A stretch of 64,000 nucleotides of DNA from Montifringilla adamsi (taxonomy: Eukaryota; Chordata; Aves; Passeriformes; Passeridae). The notes under the pieces were generated by a model that was not told the DNA's origin, ran no database searches, and worked only from the letters and a program-made list of their open reading frames with translations. Both the position numbers and the translations under genes were made by a program. This document shows, in pieces, positions 36,450 through 49,178 of this stretch (its first letter is position 1; each line of letters starts with the position of its first letter). The stretch spans positions 62,001-126,000 of the forward strand of contig JAGGNK010015336.1 in NCBI GenBank assembly GCA_017590115.1, in the 5' to 3' direction.

Positions 36450-39400
36450 CTGGCAAGGAATTGAGATACAGTAAACCACCAGAAATTCTTTCACATAAAA
36501 GACCAAGAATAAAATTAGTTAGTCAGAAATGCAAGTTACTCTTCCAGGCTCAAAATGAGGCTTCTTGACTTTCTCAGTGGTAATACAGGAGTCATGTCTT
36601 TCCAGCTACTTACCCAAACTGATGCTCCAATATTTTCCTCTGTCCCCTCAGACACTGGCAAGTTTTATCCTTCTGCTTTCAGACTTAACCTACAAAGGCT
36701 CACTGTCCCGTACAGGTTTCTCTACAGCTTATTTCAGAAGGTTTGGCAATGTCAGTTGTTGCCCTCAACAGCTGTTGGGGCTCCTGAACACAGTGTTAAT
36801 GGAACAAAGCAAAGGTACACATTGCTGCAAAGTGACCACAGTCTTCAAAATGTTATATGTTTTGAGGAGTAAATGCAAAAAAACAGATCAGAACTAAATT
36901 TTCCAATGTTTATGTTTACTGATAAGAAAAAATGCAAGAGGATCAGGTACATTTCGTCAGTCTTTCAGCTGGTTGTGCACTGACTCACCCTGGAGAATGT
37001 ACACTGTAATGGAGACTACTCACAGTGTGCCTTTTTGTGTCTCACAATGCCTGAAAATTATCTGGGGACGCAGCTGAACAGGCTCAGCTCTCAGAACTGT
37101 CCCATTTTGCCAGCCTGGGCCTGGCAAGTTGGCCTAGACAACTGGTTTGGCATCTTATATCAGCTGTTTGACTGATTATTTCCTTACTTACGTCACTTCC
37201 CCATCCCACCACTCCCCTCTGTTTAACTCCTATTTAACACTAATTGAGTGGCTGTAATGGATAAGACTTCAAAATAGAGATACTATTACTAAATAATTTA
37301 AAAATAATTTCTAGATTTTGTATTAATAGACGTTTCATATTAAAAAGATAATAAAATTAAAAATGCAAGATGTGTTTGCAATTAATTAGAAGCAGAACTG
37401 AGGCTGGATTTTTTCCCCAGTGCAGGTTAACGAGAGTAGGGTTCAAGCACAAGCAAAGATGACTCTGGGATCAGACATGTGAGAACCTCTGCAAGGTCAC
37501 AAAGCATTGCAAGTCCTCTAATAACAGGCATTCACCTAAATCTCTCCTTCAGCCTGCAGAAAAATACTGCTACCAAAGTCTAGGCAAAACCCCAAGAGAA
37601 ACAGAGTGCTGCTCCAAGTCATCCAAATTGCAGAAGTCTAACTCAGTCCTGTTACATAAAACGTGGTTGTAACACTCAGCAGAAGTTATAGAGAAACTGG
37701 GTTTGTCTGGATGAGATGTGCTGAACCCACTCAAGGCCTGTGCTGAGATCATGTCTGGTAAACCAGAGAAGCGTGAGACCTTCGACAGCTCGAGCAAGCA
37801 AGAAGGAAATTTGTCAAAATGAAACTCTTACCTAATACTTTTTATTTCAAAGGATTGATTTTTTTCCCCTCTCCCTCTGCTTTTTCTATTAAGTGCAGAT
37901 AACTGTCAGTTCAGATGGGAATGCTATAGCTATGTCTGTGCCACAGCAATGACAACCACAAAAAACCTCTTTATCCTTTTATTAGAGCTACAGGGGGGGA
38001 AAATGAATGGAAAGGTTGAATATTTGCTGCAGGATATTGCAGGCTAAAGGGTATGATCTCGAAAATCCAAACTTTATTTCTCTGCTATAACATCGTACAA
38101 TGAACAATGTGAGATATGGCCCTTTTGCTCTGGACTCACTTATTCCATCTAAATTAACCTTTGAGGTCCCACATATTTATGTGGGAGTTTTCCCCACTGA
38201 CCAGCAAATATTTCTTGCCATCTCAGATTACCATGACATCTGTAACCAGAAGCTCCAACACCTCAGCATAAGGCTGGCTTTGATAACTCATCTTTGTGCC
38301 CAACTTGTAGCCAGCAAGACCACACATCCTTCTTGGGGAACAAAGAAGTTTACCCTCCAAATCTGATGAAAAAGAAAAAACCCACTCCAAACCCTATCAT
38401 TTTATAAGACACTGAGCTAGGAACCATCTCCCCCAGAGACACCACTGAAAAGTGAAACCAGGGATGACATACCAAGGCCATTTCATTTCTGTAACCTGTA
38501 CATGAACCCTAATGGGCTCAACGACCATTTCTGTAACTCTTTGGACTGAAATTCCATTTCCAGAAGTCTGGAGGACTCTTATCTTTGCTACTGGAAGCTT
38601 CACACAATTAATGAGGTCTGTAAAAAGTACAAGACAATTTCTTAAAAGAAAGTGCTGGCAATTCCCACTGAAGCAAAAGGCTTCTCAGCCAAAGAGATAA
38701 ACAAGGGGCTGAATTTCCTGGGGCACAGGTATCATTGCTGAGCACAGACTGGGCTTGCCTGGCTCAATGCTAATGAAGATGGATTGAGACAGGAAGGATC
38801 ACAACCCAACCAACCAGACAAACTGCAGTGTTGCTCTCCATGGAGCCTGGGGTAGAGCCCAGAGCTGCTAGATTGATGCCAAAAATAAGTGATCTGGCAA
38901 AAAACCTCTAAATAATCATTACACCAATAATTGGAGATGTGACCTCACTAACTGACAGTTCCACCCATCCGTATACACCTTGTTCCACACTGATGAGGTG
39001 CTCAGGCTTTACACTGAGGAGTAATGGGGATTCCTGTTTTAGACTTTAAAGCCCTGTCAGCAACTCAGGCTTGTTTCTTAAAATAGCTCAGGCCAGAATC
39101 CAGCTCAAGGACACTGCTCACAGCCAATGCTCCATTGAGGTAAATGAAAGTCACTGTGAAAACACACAATGATTTTACATTTAGGCACTATGGGAGGCTG
39201 GGGTTGGCCAAACTCATGTCTTCCCTGGGAGCACCTGGCACTGTCCAGTCAGATGTCTTTAGGTCCAGCCCCACCAGGACCTGTCCTGCCCAGCCCATAG
39301 ATCTGAACTCCTTCTGTTCTGCATTGCCTCATTAATTGGCTGAACTGCATGTTCCTGAAGAACCTGGTGGGAAATATGGAGCAGGATCAAGTCCACTTAG

Positions 39401-40825
39401 AGGAAAATGTAGGTGTCTCAGTTTAGCTTGGTTTGTAAAAGCTTTGCAAAGAGCATCATATAGCCTGCTGGTTTGTAACTCCACTACAAGAGACATGCAG
39501 GACAAAGGAAAAAAAAAAAGTATTTGTTTACTTGATAGGAGAGATGGAGGTAAAAAGCATTTGTGAGTGGTAAGTTCAGTACCTTTCATCCAAGATCCAA
39601 ATCCTACTAAGGGCAAAACATTCAGTGTGCCTCCACTCAGCTCAGCCCAGCCCGGCTTTACATGTGTCATTTATCCCCTGCTGAAGCCAATGTGGTTTCC
39701 ACAGAGAACCCTGGGATGGCTGCCAAGTATTTCTGCTAATTTACAAATTCCTCATGAGTTCTGATACTCTCCTAATGGAACTTTGGGAGAGGGTGAATTT
39801 CTCTCTGTGCAAAAATACAGGGAGACAGGGCTCTGCATAGCTGAGGAGCACAGAGGACCTGTATATGACCTGTTTCATCAAGTCCTGCTTCATCAAGTCC
39901 TCTCAGACAGAGCCAAGGGACAGTCAAGGCTATACCCAGAAAGGTGCTGAGGTACTTAACTCCTATCTGAGGATAATGGCATCACTGAACTCAGTGTGAG
40001 ATTTAGGTGACTAGAAATGGCTCTTCCAGAAAGATGAGATATTCAAAGGTCTTGGCTTGTACAGGGACAGAACTGAGTGAAGTTAATTCAGGCAAATTGT
40101 TGTCCTTGCAGCACCTTTCACAGGATGAGCTGAACTTGCTGTGTGTGATACCCCTAAGAACACACTTGTCACAATGCACTATCTACTTTTTGTGTTAGAA
40201 CAACAAGGCTGAAACTAACTGAGGGGTATTTATTCTCTCAATAATCAGGGAACAAGGCAAGGAGAGCTGAGACTTTGAAAGGAGGTTAAAGGCTGCTTCA
40301 AAATTTGTATTTCTAATGTTCAGCTAAGTCCCATCAGATCTGCTTTCAGAAGCACCTTGTTTGAAGCAAGCCCAGTGGTATAAGCACTGGCTCATGTTCT
40401 GTATCACTGAGGCACTGTTCACTGGTGCAAAACTGAAGCTCCCAAAATAGATAGAAACATTCAGGATAGGATCTCTACACGATCTCTTTTTCAAGTCATA
40501 GAGTAGGGGTAATAATTCTCATCAGCATCTTAGTGAGAGTTGGAAAAGCTACAGAAGATATGACACAAGGCTTATGTGCCCCAAAATATGTTCTCTTCAC
40601 CTTCTCCAGCTACACTGTTGATTGAACAAAAGTTATTTCTTCTTCTTACACACTTTGCATAATTGCTGATACTGTAGCAGACCCCTGATGAAAACAAGCA
40701 TTTTGAGTTTCTTGATTTACCAGTGAGAATATCAAATGTCATCAACAATGAGTAATGCAAGCCATGTAAACATAAAAAATCAGTGAAAAAGTTATGCCTG
40801 CCCTTGCAAAGAAAGGAAAGCTTAC
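36450..40825 (-). other. Intron w6-w7 (4.4 kb)
   Basis: AT-rich unique sequence. No CR1, LTR, microsatellite or additional collagen exon was recognised on either strand. A possible tiny CR1 scrap around 37.08-37.11 kb is too short to call. Confidence 0.7.
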
Positions 40826-40879
40826 CTTTGGACCTGCTGGCCCAGGCAGCCCATATGCTCCTGGCTGTCCTGGTTCACC
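40826..40879 (-). CDS. COL22A1: COL22A1 exon w6 (54 bp), helix
   Basis: Reads GEPGQPGAYGLPGPAGPK, six perfect triplets, with acceptor TTACTTGCAG and donor GTAAGC. It carries a Tyr in a Y position (GAY). It corresponds to the human GEPGELGEPG region by order, which seems one triplet shorter there from memory. Confidence 0.9.
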
Positions 40880-42149
40880 CTGCAAGTAACAGAAATATCA
40901 CTGGTAAAGACAATCTTTTATATATAAAGGCTAGGATAGCTCAAACTAGTCCGTACACGCAGTTAGAAATATTGACAGTCCTGAGTGCCATTATACAGAG
41001 ATCTGAAAGTTTACAGTGTGTTTTCCTCACAAATATGAAAGCAGAAGGAAAATGGAAACTGAAGCAACTCTTCATCTACTCTCAAAATACAACCAAGTAG
41101 CAAAAAATGAGTTCTCAAGGTTGTGAACAGCTTGCACTAATTACAGTGTGCAAAGATGGATTCCGTGAAGTCAGCATAATGCTTTTGTTGTTGAATTGTC
41201 ACCTTGCAGTGTATAAACACATCTTATAAGGAGTTCTGCAAGTACAGCACTGTCCAATCCCATGCCATGTGTGATGTGATGAAGTTGCATCAGTTCTGGA
41301 AGCAATATTGAAGAATTGTCACAGTTTTTCCAAAGTAGAACAATTGTGGAACAAAGAAGAAACAGGATGTAAGGAAAATAACTTTTTTGCTGTGTGTAAC
41401 TCCTTGTATACCTGCCTTCCAGAGAATCCTTTCCCAAGCTCCTTCACTTGCCACCAAGTGACTGCCACAAAGGGACAGTGAATGACATGGTGAAGGTTCA
41501 ATATCAGTTTGAAGCTATTTCTAAGAGAGGGTGATCAAGCAAGGGAAAGGATGTAAGGCTCTAAAACACACTTCTGTGAGATACTGGAAAACACATTGGT
41601 GGTTTTGTGTTTCAACTGTAGTTCTCTTGCAGGCAGTATTTGGTACACTGCATCCTTCCTTGAACTAACTGTGTCCTCCTCCTCATCTTTTAGTTTTTAT
41701 CAGTGCACAAAAGGACTTGAGGTCTTTTCTTCTGTGACCAAGACTCCAATTTCTTCAGCCCATGGCTGCTGTGGAAAGCAGCATGGTCCTTTGCACCTTT
41801 GCTGACTCTACTAGCCAAGAACTCCTTACCAGCCACAAAACACATGGCCAGGCTCTGCAGCTGCAGCTATTTACCAGCAGGTCCCAAACCACAGGCTGCT
41901 CCCTCTCCCTCCTTAAGGATAACAGAGCTGCCCTGGAGCCTCCAGCCATGGTTAATCCATAGGACACCTGCCTTGGCTGCAAACATGTGAGGGAGAGTTT
42001 TGAGGCCATTAACCTCCTGCCATTTGTTTCTGCTGCTCCTAAAACGGCCGCACAAATCCCCCAGATGTGTTCCACTCCAGGCAGATTGATGCCCAGTGCC
42101 TGTCTAGCACTGAAAAACAGGATTACAAGGGAGGAACAAAAAGGCTTAC
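40880..42149 (-). other. Intron w5-w6 (1.3 kb)
   Basis: The part at 41750-42110 is somewhat GC-richer than its surroundings and has small overlapping ORFs on both strands with no recognisable product. No repeat recognised. Confidence 0.75.
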
Positions 42150-42203
42150 GGTATCTCCTTTTGCTCCATCCCTCCCAGGGGGACCAGGTGAGCCCAGGGA
42201 GCC
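42150..42203 (-). CDS. COL22A1: COL22A1 exon w5 (54 bp), helix
   Basis: Reads GSLGSPGPPGRDGAKGDT, six perfect triplets, with acceptor TTGTTTCAG and donor GTAAGC. The GSLG.PGPPGRDG.KG string is one of the closest matches to human COL22A1 as I recall it and helps fix gene identity and exon order. Confidence 0.92.
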
Positions 42204-43841
42204 CTGAAACAACAATAGAGTTACCATCAGCACAGCATTAACACCCCTGCAAGTGCAGTGACACGAGTAGCACATCTAGAGAAGAATAAGAAATGAGAGG
42301 AAACATTTCAACACAAACATTTATTATTTACAGTTCCTGGAGGAGCTGCTGCTGACATTAACACACTAGGGATGATTGATGAGCTGCTAATGAGGAACTA
42401 GGCACTCTAGTCCACTTAACTCATTTAAGAATAAATTAATATGAAAGCTCTGGAGCTAATTAGACACATAACAACTGAGTCATCTTAATATTATAATATC
42501 ATCTTCTCTTAGCTTCTCTCTTCACCATTTCATTGTCTCAAAAATTGCATTTTTAATTTTTTTTTTCCTCCTTGATTATACAGCATTCATCCCAAAGCTC
42601 AGAAGCCTCTAGGCAAAGCTATAAAATACTTAAGCAGTAAGCCTAAAAGCAAACGGAAAAGAAGCCTTTATGTACTGAAGCAGTCCTCAGGAATGACCCT
42701 GGCCACTGGGAAGTGAGTCCCAGAGCTGTGAATATGCAAAGGAGTAGAAAACAAAGAAACAGAAAGCGAGACACCAGTTAAATTAAGATGTTTCCATTTA
42801 AAATCTTCCTATGCACCAGGATGAATGGAACTGAATATGCTGAGATTGGTAGCTCCCTAGCTAACAGGAACAGCAGCAAATATGGAGAAAAAGCAAGTTT
42901 TCTGCCTGCAGCTGGCAATTTAAAGAACAGATGGAGAGTGGAACAAACAACAGACAAGTCAGCACACAGTGAAGAACAGGCTTAGTGTTTTCACTTTTAG
43001 TCATTGTAGCAGTTTTGTCTTAGGTGTGTTATAAAAAAGGCTCAAGTGAGAAACAGACATGGGCACTGCAGGCTGTGACTGTACGGGGCTGGTTTGTCGT
43101 ATGTTACTTGAAGAGGTATCTTGCCTGTGATCTGGAACATTTGCTGTTTTATAAGAGGTGGGAAAAGTTTAATTTCCTAAAATTCCTCCTGCAAACTAGG
43201 ATTTGAGTAAGGGATTTTCAACAAATGTGTCAAAAGTCAATACTAGTCAACAGAATTATCTCAGTACTGGATTTAATTTTTGGTTTTGCTTGGTTTTTTT
43301 TGTTTGGTTTTTTTTGGGTTTTTGTTGTTCTTGTTGTTTTTGTTTTGTTTTGTTTTGTTTTTTTTTGGTTTTTTGTTTCTGTTTTTTTTAATGATGATGC
43401 AGTAAGCAGCTAAAGGCCACCACAGTCCAAAAGTTATTTATGTTCAGTGCAAGTAAAGGCATAGTAATCTTTGGCTTTCCGTGTCTCATATTGAAGAGAC
43501 TCTAGTATTTCTGTGTGTAGTAGCACTGAGTTCTGTTCTATTACATTTATGTATTTTGGAGTTTTACAAAGTTTAGTCAAAGCTCATGCCTTTGAGCTCT
43601 CCACAAATTTGTCAAATGTGGCTAAGCACCATCAATAGATTAAAAACTTTAGGATGCACTTTGATGAAAAACAGTACAACATCACAGTCTCCTTTTCTGA
43701 GCACCTTGCTTACACAAAATGAAACACAATATAATACAGAGGTGAAGGACTTGGAGTAGGGTTGGTTTTCATTAGACTTCCACAGCAGTTTTATAAACTC
43801 TTAAACTTTTCAGAGTATAATTAATAAAGACTTGGACTTAC
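42204..43841 (-). other. Intron w4-w5 (1.6 kb)
   Basis: Contains a T/G-rich low-complexity tract at 43281-43391. The rest is unique sequence with no recognised feature. Confidence 0.8.
43281..43391. repeat. T/G-rich low-complexity tract
   Basis: T runs broken by single or double G (TTTTG-type units). The apparent Phe-rich ORFs here are not genes. Confidence 0.9.
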
Positions 43842-43895
43842 TTTTTCTCCTTTGTCCCCTTTGAGTCCAGGAAAGCCAGGAAAGCCTTCTTCACC
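43842..43895 (-). CDS. COL22A1: COL22A1 exon w4 (54 bp), helix
   Basis: Reads GEEGFPGFPGLKGDKGEK, six perfect triplets, with acceptor TTGCTGTAG and donor GTAAGT. It contains LKGDKGE, two overlapping Lys-Gly-acid pairs, and two GFP triplets, which offer prolines in the Y position for hydroxylation. I cannot place an exact human counterpart from memory, so this exon may be extra or diverged relative to mammals. Confidence 0.9.
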
Positions 43896-45324
43896 CTACA
43901 GCAATGGAAGAAATACCCCATATCAAATGCCATATCATTCTGTGGTTTATCTGTGTACTTTAGACAGTGCAGTTGTCATCTCTTGAGAACTGAGTCCAGC
44001 TTTTCACCCTCACTGTAACAATGCTGTGCTCAGTTGCCTGTAACTTTCAGTTTTCCATTCCAGTGCATTCCTTCCCTTCCTTTTTGTAACTACCATCCAG
44101 AACCAGCAGTTTTCTAAGTAAAAGATTACAGAGACCTACCCTTGTTAAAAAAAAAAAAGTATTTGAAGCACAGCAACACTTCTCTGAGAAACCCTCCTGT
44201 TGCCATATTCCAAGGCATAAGAACTTGAAGTTTGGCATGGCCAGCCTACTACAATGTCAAGTTCCCAATGCCATGGATTTATTTTTTTTTAATTGAAATA
44301 AATGGTATGGAAATTGACATGGAAAATTTTGGAAAAATTCAAATGTAGGATTTTTTTCCCTCTAGCTACTCTCATTAGGACAAAAGACTGGGTAGGACGA
44401 AAGACTGGGAGCTTTTTCCCCATCTGCTTTTGTGAAAACTCACTAGCACAGAAAAATCCTTTTGGAAGAGCATTAAATTGGCTAAGAAGTTGATGCATAC
44501 ATTTCCAAGTGGTCTGCACACACATAAGGACTACCTAAATATGTAGATAAATTTAGGCCAAATTCTACCACTAGCAATCTTATTTCTGACTTTTTTCCCA
44601 TAAGTCTAGTCTAACAGACTTAGATGGATGTACTCCTAGGGCAAGGTTACCTATTTTGACAAGAGTGTCAAAATCCAGCCTTACTTATTTATAGATGTAT
44701 TTGGCACTTAAAAATTAACAAAAGATAGTATCTGAAAAGTATCTGTCCTGTATATGCAAATTAAAGTCTTTATAATCACATTTCTTGCTAACTGAACCTT
44801 CACAAAGCACTCCAGAATTTGCAGTGCAGCTGGTGGTAAAAATCAGCTCTGCTATATTGGAATGGCTCTCTAATGAGACAGAAAACCCATCAAATAGCAA
44901 ACGTGATTTCTGAGGAAATAATTTGCTCTAAGAGGTCAATATTACTTGAAGGAACTCCTGTTCCATGGCAAAGTGTGTCACACAGGTAGGAGAACAATTT
45001 GTGTCTTTCCTTTGCAAAGCAAAAGGAGTTTGCATAATGTCCACTTAATTAGCGTCTTCTCTTGCCTTTTTTTTTCTTCTTCTGCCATGAAACAGCTTGG
45101 AAAAGCTGAACAAATTAATCCTAGGAGCAGTCAGTAAGTTTGAAGCACAGTGCTCACAGAAATATTCATGCAGGACAGGAGAGTGTCCACGAGCTTTCCC
45201 AGTTTTTCTCCAAGGAGAAAATTGCACAGAACCTAGACTCTAGAGACAGGTTTAACATCCCCTGGGGAACCACCACTGGAAGTGCTACAGAGTGGGAAGA
45301 GCTCCTACTTCTGCCCCTTTTGCT

Positions 45325-45515
45325 GACTTCCAGTAGAATCATTAAGGGCAGAAAAGACCTCCCAGACTGAGTCCAACCATTTACCCAGCATGGCCAAGTC
45401 CACCACTAAATCACATCTGCATGTTTTTTTTCAACACTTCCAGGGACGGTGATTCCTTAACTTCCCTGGGCAGTCTGTTCCATTTGCTTGACCATCTAAA
45501 ATTGCAAGCATTGTT
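45325..45515 (-). mobile_element. CR1 LINE 3' fragment, inverted
   Basis: GAATCATTAAGGGCAGAAAA, CCAAGTCCACCACTAAATCA, CTTCCAGGGACGGTGATTCC and TTCCCTGGGCAGTCTGTTCC follow the CR1 3' UTR of the same subfamily as the copies at 5.9 and 22 kb. Confidence 0.8.
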
Positions 45516-46042
45516 TAAACATGAAAAAGAAAGAGCAGAGGCAGAGAGGACAGGGCAGTGGAGTAACTGCCAGGCAGACACTGTCTGCAAATGCTCTGGG
45601 ATGAAACACACTGGGACAACAGGTAGGCTCTGGCAGCTGTCCCTGGGGAACAAAAGTCCATCACATTCTTTGCACAAAGGCCAGACCTGGTTGTGCCACT
45701 GAGAAGGATTAAAATAATCCTGTATTCCCACAGATTGGCTGCACTCCCAGCTTCAACACAACAGGAATCAGGTGGTGACATGTAAACCACACGTAGCTGT
45801 TTATGCCATGCAGTGCTATTGTCACCCATGTATGTTATGAATATCTGAAATTCAAAGGCTGTCCTTTTCTGGAGAAACACCAGGACCAGAATAGGAAGGT
45901 AACAAGGACTTGGGAAATGGGAAGCACCAGCAAAAGAAGAGGCTACTGATAAAGAAGGGAACTGACTGTAGCTTCTAAGGCATCTTCCCTTAGGCTTAGC
46001 CTATATTTTTTGGAGTAGTTTTACACTTTAGATGGGGTGGCC

Positions 46043-46065
46043 TTTTTTTTTTTTTTTTTTTTTTT
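46043..46065. repeat. Poly-T run
   Basis: Twenty-three consecutive T. Confidence 0.95.
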
Positions 46066-46918
46066 GCAATACTTTTGTGGGAAAAAACTTGAATGTGAAG
46101 GTAGTGGTACCTGGGGTATTTTGCAGTAACAAATACGACATTTGCAGTAACAAATAAGCTTGGCTTAGGAAGTTCTTAAGCAAGATCTAAGGATACAGCA
46201 CTAGAAAAGTCATTCTGAAAGCTCCATCATTCTTTTCTAAAAGAACTGATAACAATTCTGCAAGAAAAAAAAATTAGCAAGGTCTTCTGAGCCATACTTT
46301 TTGAAAACAAAAAGTTTAACCAGAATTCAGTAAAAAGGATAGGATTTTGAATTTCTTTGTATTTGCTTTTAAATGGAAGCATTCAGAGCCCCACAATGGA
46401 TACAAAGCAAGGGGTAACAACTGCTTCTGTTCTTCCAGGGACTCAGAGCAGGGCTCATGTGTGCACATGGGTTATCCAGACTCAGTGGACCAAAGGAAAT
46501 TCCACATCATGAGGAACTTCAAAGCACAGACAACTCTCAGCTGCTGCAGACAGAATATTGGGGTGATGAAGAATAAAAATACTCCTCTTGGCTTCAGCCA
46601 GAAAACAAAAATAGGTGATCTGGGTAAGAACAGGCACACTCAGAGACGTTCTTTTGTTAGTTTGTGTACATCAGCAGAATTGTTCAATTTCTATATTTGA
46701 GGAAGGATGTCTTCCTGGTATATCAGCATCCTGTGGATTTACCAGACCATGCCAGCTCCAGGTTGGTGATCCCCCCATACTCACCATATGCACATGTACC
46801 TCTAATTTGTTGTGGGTCGTGCAAAAATTCACCTCACTTGGGTTACAGTGAGCCCCACTACCTCACAGTTTATGGAATACCATATGTTTATGGTCAGTGA
46901 CCAAACTGTATCCACATT

Positions 46919-47484
46919 TGCCATGGTGTAACCCCAGCCAGCAGCCAATCCCCACACAGCCACTCTCTCACTCCCCCACAAGTGGGATCTGGGAGAGAAT
47001 CAGAAGTCTAAAAGCTGGAAAACTCATGGATGGAGATAAAGACAGTCTAATAGGGAAAGCAAAAGCCAAGCACACAACCAAATCAAAACAGGGGAAAATT
47101 CCCTGCTTCCCATGGGCAGGCAGGTGTTCTGCCATCTCCAGGAGAGCAGGGCCCCATCACAGGTGATGGGTACTTGGGAAGAAAAACACCATCGCTGCAA
47201 ATGTCCCCTTCTTCCTCCCCTCACTTTAAACACTGAGCATGATGTCACATGGTCTGGAATCCCTCTGGTCAGTTTGGGTCACCTGTTCTGGCTGGGTCTC
47301 TTCCCAACACCCCAAATTTCCTCCCCAGCATGGCTGTACAAAAAGCAGAAAAGGCCTTGGCTCTGTGTGGGCCCTGCTCAGCAATAACAAAAACATCTCT
47401 GCATTATCAACACAAATCCAAAACACAGCCCCATACCAGCCACCATGAAGAAAATTAACTCTAACCCAGTCAAAAACTAGTACA
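46919..47484 (-). mobile_element. ERVL-type solo LTR
   Basis: Read on the minus strand it starts TGTACTAGTTTTTGACTGGG and GTTAGAGTTAATTTTCTTCA, contains GGGGCTGTGTTTTGGATTTG, TTATTGCTGAGCAGGGCC and AGGCCTTTTCTGCTTTTTG, and ends GGCTGGGGTTACACCATGGCA-like. These are hallmarks of an ERVL LTR family abundant in songbirds, as I recall it. Length is 566 bp with TG..CA ends. The flanks are ACATT (46914-46918) and ACATC (47485-47489), a near-perfect 5-bp target duplication. No internal viral sequence is present, so this is a recombined solo LTR. It is in the COL22A1 orientation. Confidence 0.85.
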
Positions 47485-48404
47485 ACATCCTGTGTAGATC
47501 CTGCTATGTCTGAGTGGAGATAATGAAAAAATTACAGAAAAAATAACCTTAATTGCTAGATTATTTATTTCATCAGAGTGGGAAAAACCAGAGCATAGAT
47601 TTTGCCATATCCAACCTCATAATAGTTTTTTCATGAAGAGACCTAAAACTGAGAAGGAAAGAATCTGCAGGTATAAGGAGAGATGTAGAAATAGAACAAT
47701 TCAGTATTACCTGATCCTAGAGAGACATCAGAAGCACATAAAGGAAGAATTCCTCAGTGATGTTTTTAAGCAACCCACTCAAATTTAAATGGTTTTCTTT
47801 CCTCCCTTTGCAGCTCCTCAAGCAGCTGCCAAGTTTACAAATATTTCTTCTAACTTGAGAACAGCTGTGGCCTATAATCACATATTTTATTTGCAACTCT
47901 GGGTTGTGGCCTATGCTAATGAAAATAAGAGCAAAAAAAGGGAAAAAGTCAGTTGAAAACACATGGTTAGTTTCTCATTTGCCTGTCAAATTCAAATAAA
48001 TCACTGGTCTCTTCCTTCAGCATACAGACCAGACAACAGAAGACAGATCTTACTAAGGTCAATTCCATACATTATTTATCTTCCAAACTAGTCTGCATCT
48101 CACACAAAAGCACCACTTTTCTAATCCTGGTATGAAATTAAAATTTCTAACCCTGTCACACAATGTCAATGGAGGTGTCATTGGGAGACCTGCAAAAACT
48201 CTGCCAAGCAGAACCCCACAAATCACACACCCAGCATGTTGGCAGCTGCATAAACTGGGGGGTCTAGAGCCAAAGTAGGAGAAAAAAATATCAAGATTTG
48301 AAGAGAAACAGAACAACTGGGCAAGATGAAATGGAAACAGAAGTAAAATTGAACTGTGGAGTGGTGACACTTCACAATTAACACCCCCCTCTCTCCTTTA
48401 TTAA

Positions 48405-48590
48405 TTAACTTCACAGCATCCCTGTGAAATGAGAAGGGTGTTACACCAACTGTAATATTGCTGTCACCTCACGAGGGTGATCAGTCAGAGGTACAACACA
48501 GGAGAGGACAGACAAAAGGTCTCAGAGTCTGGGGCAAAGACAGAAACTCACTCCAGATTCCCTGTGACCCAGGTCAGTGCCTTAACCATA
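48405..48590 (+). mobile_element. Old SINE (MIR-like) remnant
   Basis: CTTCACAGCATCCCTGTGAA at the start and GACCCAGGTCAGTGCCTTAA at the end keep the order and spacing of ancient amniote SINEs, but the middle is poorly conserved. Confidence 0.35.
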
Positions 48591-48909
48591 AATTTATTAT
48601 TTCTCTTGGCTCTTTGGCCTGCATCTACCTTGGCAGATTGATGTTCATGAAGAATAACTGAGGAGATGATGGGTTGCTGTCCTACTGCTGATCCATGGTT
48701 ACACACTGAATTGTTAGAAGTGTTTGATGAGCCACATGAAGTGGGAGATGTTGAGTGGGGTCTTCAGGTTCAAATGTCTTAGAAAACTTCCAAGAGACCT
48801 CACAGTCTGGAAGAATGCAACATCTTTCTTTTCAGGGTTTCTCCATTAGAGGGAACCAACCAATGACATAAGAAATATTTTATTGAAATATACTGTAAAT
48901 TTTGAGGTG

Positions 48910-49112
48910 GGTTTGTTTTTTGGGGTTTTTTTGGTTTTTTTTTTTTTGGTTTTTTTTTTTTTTTTTGTTGTTGTTTGTTTGTTTGGTTTGGTTTTTTTTT
49001 TTGTCTTTTGTTTTTTGTTTTTTGTTTGTTTGGTTTGGTTTTTTTTAATTTGTTTTGTTTTGGTTTTTTGTTTTTTTTTTTTTTGTGTGTGGTTTTTTTT
49101 TGTTTTTTGGTT

Positions 49113-49144
<32 letters not shown>

Positions 49145-49178
49145 GTTTTTTGTTTTGTTTTGTTTGGTTTTTTTTCCT
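48910..49178. repeat. 270-bp T/G-rich simple tract
   Basis: T runs of 4 to 15 bases interrupted by G or GG (TTTTG, TTTGG units), almost no A or C. On the minus strand it is A-rich with C, comparable to shorter tracts at 8886, 32711 and 43281. Confidence 0.95.

Noticed and set aside
36090..36506. Open frames crossing the run of N
   Set aside because: Unknown bases are read as open; only exon w7 within them is real.
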